A DNA stretch of 64,000 bases from Geminocystis sp. NIES-3708. GTDB taxonomy: Bacteria > Cyanobacteriota > Cyanobacteriia > Cyanobacteriales > Cyanobacteriaceae. The notes under the pieces are model-generated. The model was not told where the DNA came from, searched no databases, and saw only the letters and a list, made by a program, of their open reading frames with translations. Shown here piece by piece: positions 58,742-64,000 of this stretch; the stretch's first letter is position 1; the number at the start of each line of letters is the position of its first letter. Location: contig NZ_AP014815.1 in assembly GCF_001548095.1 (NCBI RefSeq), forward strand, positions 2,603,656 to 2,667,655, in the 5' to 3' direction. The translations under genes and the position numbers were made by a program.

Positions 58742-60733
58742 ATGCAGGCTTCAGAAACTAAATTACAAGAAATTATTGAAGGAACAAAACAATATGTAAT
58801 TCCTTTGTTTCAACGCTCTTATAGTTGGGAAAAATCTCATTGGGAATTATTATGGGAAGATATTATAGAGTTATATTTTAGTGAGAATTTATATCCTCAT
58901 TTTATGGGTTCAATTGTGACTATGCAAACAGAATCTTTACCCGAAGGAGTTACTAAATTTTTATTAATTGATGGGCAACAAAGATTAACTACTATTTTTA
59001 TTTTATTGGCCGTTTTACGAGATAAAGCTACTTTACTAGAAAAGCATCATATCGCTTCAGAAATTAATGATCGTTTTTTAGTTAATACTTATAATAAAGA
59101 GCCTGATTATTATAAATTAAATCCTACTCAAATAGATAGAAAATCCTTTTATAATATCATTAAAAGAGATACAAATATTGAGAAAAATAGTAATAGTATT
59201 AGTGACTGTTATTTATTTTTTGAAAAGAAGATAAAACAGAGAAAAGATTTAGATATACAAAAGATAAAAAATATTATTTGTAATAGCTTAATTGTAGTAA
59301 GAATTTTATTAGGAAAAGATGATAACCCTTATTTAGTCTTTGAAAGTCTCAACGCAAAAGGAAAACCATTAACCCAAGCTGATTTAATTCGTAACTATTT
59401 TTTCATGCAAATAAATGGGGATGAGCAAGATTCTATTTATAAACAATATTGGCTACCTATGCAAAATATTTTAGGAGAAAATTTAACAGAATTTATAAGA
59501 CATTATCTAACAAAAAATGGAGTGATTATTAACCAAAATGAAATTTATTTCGACTTAAAAAATCGCATTAGTAGAGGAGATACTCTTTCTTATTTAAAAG
59601 ACTTATATCGATTCAGTCAATATTATCTAAAAATTCTCAATCCTGCTAAAGAAGAAACTCTTTTAGTGAGAAAATATTTATTCCGTCTTAGACGCTTAGA
59701 TGTCACTACAGTTTATCCTTTTATTTTAAATTGTTATCACGGATGGAAAACGAATCTCATCAGCGAAAATGAATTAATTAATATCTTTAAAGTTATTGAA
59801 AATTATTTATTAAGACGCTTTGTTTGTAATGTGCAAACTAGAGGATTAAATCGCACTTTTGCTTTACTTTATTCCCAAATAACCAAAGAAAGTAACTTAT
59901 CTTCTCGTAGTATTTTAGAACAATTAAAACTAAATTTACAAAATCAAAACTATCCTAAAGATGAAGAATTTAAAAATAGATTAAAAGAAGTCAAACTTTA
60001 TGGTAGTAATCGATCAGAAAAAGCTAAACTTATTTTACAATCTTTAGAAGAATCTTTTGAACATAAAGAAAGAGTTTCTTTTCAAAATCTCACCATCGAA
60101 CATATTATGCCTCAAACTTTAAGTGATTGGTGGAAAAATTATCTCGGAGAAGATTATCAAATAACCCATGATTTACTAATACATTCTCTTGGTAACTTAA
60201 CTTTAACTGCTTATAATTCAGAACTTTCTAATGATACATTTTTCAATAAACAAAAAGCCTTAAAAGAAAGTCATTTAGAATTAAATAAATACTTTAATAA
60301 TGTTAATAATTGGCAAAGAGAAGATATAGAAAAAAGAGCTAATTTATTAATAGAAAAATGTTTAAAAATTTGGTCTTATTTTGGTGATGAATCTTTAGAA
60401 TTAATTACTAAAAGTACTGTAACAGGTACGATTCCTAAACTTATAAAAATTTTTGGTGATGAATATTCCGTTAAAAGTTGGCGAGATGTCTTAGAAACTA
60501 CTTTAAATGTTTTATCAGAATCTGAGCCAGAAAAATTCAAAGAAATAATGGAGCAATTCCCTCGTTTTTTAGCATGGGATGAAAAAGATTTACGCAGCAC
60601 TCGTCAACTCAAAAATGGTGCTTTTATCGAAGTTCAATTATCTTCAAAAGATATTTATTCTTTCTGTCAAAAAGCGATTGAAACTGCTAATTTATCTTCC
60701 GATGATTGGTTGGTAGAAACCATAATAATTTAG
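58742..60733 (+). CDS. DUF262/DUF1524 protein, GmrSD-type (type IV restriction)
   Basis: 663 residues with both halves of GmrSD in one chain. The N-terminal DUF262 (ParB-like NTPase) has VIPLFQRSYSWEKSHWELLW and IDGQQRLTTIFILL (DGQQR 77-81). DUF1524 has the HNH-type nuclease motif IEHIMPQ (His454), SLGNLTLTAYNSELSN (Asn485, Asn492) and FNKQKALKES. GmrSD enzymes cut DNA carrying modified (glucosylated) hydroxymethylcytosine, protecting against phage. A C-terminal ~110-residue module (from ~553; SWRDVLETTLNVLSESEP, RQLKNGAFIEVQLSSKDIYS) is extra and may bind DNA or regulate. No partner defence gene is adjacent. Confidence 0.87.
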   Translation: MQASETKLQEIIEGTKQYVIPLFQRSYSWEKSHWELLWEDIIELYFSENLYPHFMGSIVTMQTESLPEGVTKFLLIDGQQRLTTIFILLAVLRDKATLLEKHHIASEINDRFLVNTYNKEPDYYKLNPTQIDRKSFYNIIKRDTNIEKNSNSISDCYLFFEKKIKQRKDLDIQKIKNIICNSLIVVRILLGKDDNPYLVFESLNAKGKPLTQADLIRNYFFMQINGDEQDSIYKQYWLPMQNILGENLTEFIRHYLTKNGVIINQNEIYFDLKNRISRGDTLSYLKDLYRFSQYYLKILNPAKEETLLVRKYLFRLRRLDVTTVYPFILNCYHGWKTNLISENELINIFKVIENYLLRRFVCNVQTRGLNRTFALLYSQITKESNLSSRSILEQLKLNLQNQNYPKDEEFKNRLKEVKLYGSNRSEKAKLILQSLEESFEHKERVSFQNLTIEHIMPQTLSDWWKNYLGEDYQITHDLLIHSLGNLTLTAYNSELSNDTFFNKQKALKESHLELNKYFNNVNNWQREDIEKRANLLIEKCLKIWSYFGDESLELITKSTVTGTIPKLIKIFGDEYSVKSWRDVLETTLNVLSESEPEKFKEIMEQFPRFLAWDEKDLRSTRQLKNGAFIEVQLSSKDIYSFCQKAIETANLSSDDWLVETIII

Positions 60734-60752
60734 CAGATAATTATTTATTATT

Positions 60753-61340
60753 TCAAATTTTAATATTACTAGGCTCATTATGAGTGGCAATAACACGATA
60801 ACATCCAGACTCAGGATTTGCCCATTTATAAATATATTCTTTTGGATTTCCCCAACATAAACCTAAATAAATTTCTTCTTTTCCTGCGTCTAATTCAGCC
60901 CATTCAACTTCTTGATATAATAATTCTAATTTATCTTTACTTATAAGCATATTTTCATCGCCACTTAAATAAAACTTCATACCTTGAGTCATCTCTCGCC
61001 AAAAATCAAGAACTGAAGTTTTCGCATCCATTAATATTTCTTTATCCCCATCAATGGCAATTAATTGATTATAAACTTCTGGACAACGAAAAGTTTTATT
61101 TTGAAAATTAATTGTACGCCAAATAACACCCGAAACCTGATTTTTTTGCTGATATTCATGGATTTGTTGCCTAAAATCACGAAAAACAAAAACTCGGCTA
61201 GTTTTCTGCATATTAATCGCCTTCGCTACTGCGGGATTATCTAACTTTTCCTCCGCATTAAAAATTATTCTCATTCCTCCCCAAGTCGCCCTTAATTCCA
61301 ACTCTAAAAACTTAATTAATTCGTCTGTGGTATAAGTCAT
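60753..61340 (-). CDS. Conserved hypothetical protein
   Basis: 195 residues, soluble, no signal peptide. Visible parts include ELELRATWGGMRIIFNAEEK, RVFVFRDFRQQIHEYQQKNQ and VIWRTINFQNKTFRCPEVYN. Trp- and Tyr-rich, mixed alpha/beta. I do not recognise the family. It lies 33 bp downstream of the HAD gene on the same strand (gene order HAD then this), so the two may form an operon. Confidence 0.7.
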   Translation of the reverse strand: MTYTTDELIKFLELELRATWGGMRIIFNAEEKLDNPAVAKAINMQKTSRVFVFRDFRQQIHEYQQKNQVSGVIWRTINFQNKTFRCPEVYNQLIAIDGDKEILMDAKTSVLDFWREMTQGMKFYLSGDENMLISKDKLELLYQEVEWAELDAGKEEIYLGLCWGNPKEYIYKWANPESGCYRVIATHNEPSNIKI

Positions 61341-61373
61341 TGCCGAAAAATAACTAGAAAATATGATTAAACT

Positions 61374-62144
61374 TTAGAATACATCATTACTGATAAAATT
61401 AACTAGAGACAAAGTGTTAATGTTTGGATTATTTTCAGCTTTAACCTTTGTTAAGTCATCGTTATAACCCCATAATGCTAGAAATAACTTAACCTCTTGT
61501 AAATCTTTTTGTTTATTTACCAACTCCAATGCTTCTAATCTATCCTCAAGAAAATTTATATCTGAAGGCTTAACTTTTTCTCTTTGAATAATTAATCGCA
61601 AACTTTCATATTTAGGGCGTTTAACTTCTTTGCCCATAATGGCATTCTCTGGTAAAAAAATGCCTTCTTTTTCTAATAATTGTCTAGTAAATTTTCCTTC
61701 TTTTGTAGTAATAATATATAGTTTAATATTTTGTTTAATTAAATATTTTAATTTTAAAATAATATCATCATAAAAACAGTGTAAATTTAACCAATTTTCT
61801 AAATTATTCTTAATCTCAAACTCTCTAACTTGATCTAATGTTTTTGATATTTTTTCAATAGTAATTCCTTCTAAATCAAGAATTTTAATAGATTTTTCTT
61901 TGATATTATGCCAATTATTTAAAATATTTTCAGGGGTTTCATTCCAAGTTAAAACTCTTAACAATAAAGGCATTTCCCAACCAGTTTCTACCACAGGACG
62001 TAATAAATTAAAAGTACTTTGTAAACTATCTAAATCATAGGTAAAATCATGCCAAATTTGTTGATAAACCAGCTTACTACTATAAAAATACTCCTTTAAA
62101 CCATTACAAATAACACCATCAAAATCACTAACTAAAATTTTCAT
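61374..62144 (-). CDS. HAD-superfamily hydrolase
   Basis: 256 residues. Motif I ILVSDFDGVICNG has the nucleophile and acid Asp pair, motif II is in IKLYIITTKEG (Thr), and motif III/IV in INFLEDRLEALE. The first residues after motif I (LKEYFYSSKLVYQQIW) form a cap. Probably a phosphatase of unknown substrate. Cyanobacterial HAD proteins of this type are uncharacterised. It precedes the 195-residue gene. Confidence 0.88.
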   Translation of the reverse strand: MKILVSDFDGVICNGLKEYFYSSKLVYQQIWHDFTYDLDSLQSTFNLLRPVVETGWEMPLLLRVLTWNETPENILNNWHNIKEKSIKILDLEGITIEKISKTLDQVREFEIKNNLENWLNLHCFYDDIILKLKYLIKQNIKLYIITTKEGKFTRQLLEKEGIFLPENAIMGKEVKRPKYESLRLIIQREKVKPSDINFLEDRLEALELVNKQKDLQEVKLFLALWGYNDDLTKVKAENNPNINTLSLVNFISNDVF

Positions 62145-62237
62145 TAATACCTCTTAATTTTCAAGCAATATTCAGATTTATTTAAGTCTTTCAAATTTGA
62201 GGGATTTAGAGGGGAAATAACCAATTACTATATTTAC

Positions 62238-62281
62238 AAAAAAACGCCACAAAATCAGTATAATCTGAGAAATTGTAGCGT
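62238..62281 (-). terminator. Terminator of the rpsP-khpA operon
   Basis: Read on the minus strand, ACGCTACAA and TTGTGGCGT form a 9-bp stem with one mismatch, an inner TCAG/CTGA stem and a following run of seven T. It lies about 35 bp behind the khpA stop, a good intrinsic terminator. Confidence 0.75.
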
Positions 62282-62314
62282 ATTTTTATTTAGTAATTGA
62301 GATTTACTTGATCT

Positions 62315-62731
62315 CTAAAACTCAGGTTTAATCACGGGAGTACGTCTTCTAATGGGTGGACGGGAAACATCTTGTCCAGAAGGTCGAGGGGCTACAGATG
62401 GGCGTGTAGGAGGTCTTTGACGTCTTAATCTTGAACGTTCTTGATCTTCATATATTTCCAAATAAAGAGTATCTCCAGCAACTTGTGCCGCTGTTTGCAA
62501 TACAGTTCTCACGGCTTGAATATTACGACCACCTCTACCATATACTTTACCCTTCTCATTTTCCTCAAAAGCCAAACGAATCCACACTCTTCTTGTGCTA
62601 AGAATTTGCTCACAATCAAAGCTCAATAATTCAGGAGAATCGAGTAAAGGCTCAATCAAAAAACGGACTAATCCATCATAATCGGGCTTCGAGTTACTAT
62701 TAATATTGATGTTTGGTTCACTATTAAGCAT
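62315..62731 (-). CDS. khpA: KH-domain RNA-binding protein KhpA
   Basis: 138 residues. A KH domain (~15-95) with the loop GRGG (65-68) in [20 protein letters not shown]; the second position is Arg instead of the more common Lys. The ~45-residue tail is Arg/Pro-rich ([34 protein letters not shown]), longer than in most KhpA proteins and probably disordered and RNA-binding. The start ATG 62731 overlaps the end of rpsP by 8 bp, so translation is coupled, as in many bacteria. Confidence 0.9.
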   Translation of the reverse strand: MLNSEPNININSNSKPDYDGLVRFLIEPLLDSPELLSFDCEQILSTRRVWIRLAFEENEKGKVYGRGGRNIQAVRTVLQTAAQVAGDTLYLEIYEDQERSRLRRQRPPTRPSVAPRPSGQDVSRPPIRRRTPVIKPEF

Positions 62732-62972
62732 TTACTTGTTCAAATACCTTTGCTTTGTCTAAAATACGGCGTACAGTCTCAGTAGGTTGAGCGCCTTGTT
62801 TTAGTCTAGTCACAATAGCAGGTACATTTAATCTAGTTTCATCACTTCTAGGGTTATAAAAACCTAATTCTTCTAAAGCTTTTCCATCTCTACGATCACG
62901 ACTATTCATCGCTACAATACGATAACTAACTTCTCTTTTTTTTCCTAATCGCTTTAAACGTAATTTAACCAT
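62724..62972 (-). CDS. rpsP: 30S ribosomal protein bS16
   Basis: 82 residues: [40 protein letters not shown] and [20 protein letters not shown] are bS16 family sequence. A small-subunit protein binding 16S rRNA helices and needed for 30S assembly. First gene of the rpsP-khpA pair. Confidence 0.97.
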   Translation of the reverse strand: MVKLRLKRLGKKREVSYRIVAMNSRDRRDGKALEELGFYNPRSDETRLNVPAIVTRLKQGAQPTETVRRILDKAKVFEQVNA

Positions 62973-63137
62973 ATTAATTTAATTAATTTTCAATTCGACT
63001 TCTTGAGTTAAGATTTAATTAACCTATACTATGATACTCAAATTTGACCGCAATTGCTAAGTAACTTGTTTAATCATTAATTTAAGGGACAAAATTTTAA
63101 CTCGATGTCTTTGGTTATATTAACCAAAAATATAATT

Positions 63138-64000
63138 ATGAATTATCAATTTAGTTTACATTCAGCCGTTATCCACAATAATGTTGATCAATTAAGAAAA
63201 ATATTAGAATCTCATTCACAGTTTAATATTATCAGCCAAGAAGAAAAAAATCAGTCTCTTATTTATGCGGTAAAACAAGGCTACACAGAAATTGTAAGTA
63301 TCTTGATTGATGCTCAAGCACAAGTTAATTTTCAAAGCCTACCCCATTTGATGACACCATTAATGTTTGCTAGTGCAGGAAATCATGGCTTAATTTGTCA
63401 AATATTAATTGATCATGGTGCTAACGTTAATCTTATCAATGATGATGAAAGTTCGGCGTTGATGATTGCTAGTTATAAAGGGTATGCTAATATTGTCGGA
63501 ATACTGCTAAAAAATAATGCTGATGTCAATCATAAAGACTTAGATGGAGACAACGCTCTCTATTTAGCTATAAAATCCAATCATCAAGAAGTAGTTAGTC
63601 TTTTAATTGATTATGGTGCTGATTTATATATTGACGATGGTGCATTAATTATCGCCATTGATGCTGATAACTTAACCATGATTAACTTGTTACTAACAAA
63701 AAAAATTAATGTCAATCAAGGCAATAGGGATCAAGTAACACCACTAATGACAGCATCCGCCCATGGTAACTTAGTCATTTTAGAAAGATTATTAGAAGTA
63801 GGAGCTCAAGTTAATCATCAAGATATTAACGGGGATAGCCCTTTACATTTAGCTGTATTAGAAGGTCATTTAAATATCGTAAAAAGACTATTAAAAGCGG
63901 GTGCAGAAGTTAACATCATCAATCAAGATCGAGATTCTCCTCTACTAATTGCTACAATACATGGTTATACAGATATAGTTAAAAAACTATTAGATTATGG
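63138..64000 (+). CDS. Ankyrin-repeat protein (3' partial)
   Basis: ATG 63138 opens a frame that runs to the window end (287 codons visible, no stop). After a short head (MNYQFSLHSAVIHNNVDQLR) come at least eight ~33-residue ankyrin units with the pattern GxTPLxxAxxxGxxxIVxxLLxxGAxVN; examples are LIDHGANVNLINDDESSALM, VGAQVNHQDINGDSPLHLAV and KAGAEVNIINQDRDSPLLIA. No signal peptide or other domain is visible. Ankyrin proteins bind partner proteins; here no function can be assigned. Confidence 0.85.
   Translation, partial: MNYQFSLHSAVIHNNVDQLRKILESHSQFNIISQEEKNQSLIYAVKQGYTEIVSILIDAQAQVNFQSLPHLMTPLMFASAGNHGLICQILIDHGANVNLINDDESSALMIASYKGYANIVGILLKNNADVNHKDLDGDNALYLAIKSNHQEVVSLLIDYGADLYIDDGALIIAIDADNLTMINLLLTKKINVNQGNRDQVTPLMTASAHGNLVILERLLEVGAQVNHQDINGDSPLHLAVLEGHLNIVKRLLKAGAEVNIINQDRDSPLLIATIHGYTDIVKKLLDY

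Noticed and set aside
58742-62144. Defence island around the DUF262 gene
   Set aside because: Neighbours are gyrA, an unknown protein and a HAD hydrolase; no other defence family or mobile gene is adjacent apart from the IS upstream of gyrA.

Overview
The window is a stretch of cyanobacterial chromosome. It carries psbA (photosystem II D1), ndhH of the NDH-1 complex, ycf54 of the Mg-protoporphyrin cyclase, hemB, a cyanobacterial tmRNA and cofG. The palindrome GCGATCGC (HIP1, typical of cyanobacteria) occurs many times. The DNA is AT-rich with tightly packed housekeeping genes on both strands, which fits a unicellular low-GC lineage such as Geminocystis or Cyanobacterium; the genus is an inference.

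Layout. 1-10 kb: tail of an unknown gene, a small four-repeat protein, rpiA, a tandem universal stress protein, a PfkB kinase, an FAD oxidoreductase, a cyanobacterial helical protein, murF, a DUF4340 protein and a GT9 glycosyltransferase. 10-17 kb: an 823-residue LVIVD-repeat protein, scpA-pdxA, a DUF4126 membrane protein, a secreted collagen-like Gly-rich protein and a small acidic Trp-repeat protein. 17-30 kb: prmA-serA, a secreted TPR protein, a 1968-residue M10/Calx-beta/RTX metalloprotease and ftsH. 30-38 kb: RDD protein, murD, cobO, psbA, cofG, a RodZ-like protein, a pseudouridine synthase and a DUF2993 protein. 38-50 kb: two histidine kinases, rsmG, ssrA (tmRNA), hemB, ycf54, pdxJ, ndhH, rsmB and a TerB-like protein. 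50-64 kb: an ABC-F ATPase, an antiporter fused to a USP domain, a complete IS4-family element, gyrA, a single-chain DUF262/DUF1524 (GmrSD-type) protein, a HAD hydrolase, rpsP-khpA and an ankyrin-repeat gene cut by the window end.

Functional threads. Peptidoglycan synthesis and cell shape (murF, murD, RodZ-like); vitamin B6 (pdxA and pdxJ, consecutive steps but unlinked); tetrapyrroles and corrinoids (hemB, ycf54, cobO); photosynthesis (psbA, ndhH, with FtsH probably in D1 turnover); translation and ribosome modification (rsmG, rsmB, prmA, rpsP, ssrA, pseudouridine synthase). The accessory part is mostly repeat-built surface or exported proteins (RTX protease, LVIVD protein, collagen-like protein, ankyrin protein) plus a probable type IV restriction protein.

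Non-coding structure is notable. Heptanucleotide tandem arrays sit just behind the stop codons of at least five genes. A 17-nt TAGACTTCTT-type palindrome family occurs, once expanded into an ~82-bp MITE-like element. The IS4 element has inserted into an 8-bp tandem array, with terminal inverted repeats and a 9-bp target duplication. I did not find a clear multi-gene novel system; the best leads are the repeat homogenisation in the RTX protease, the small repeat proteins, the C-terminal module of the DUF262 protein and the repeat families.
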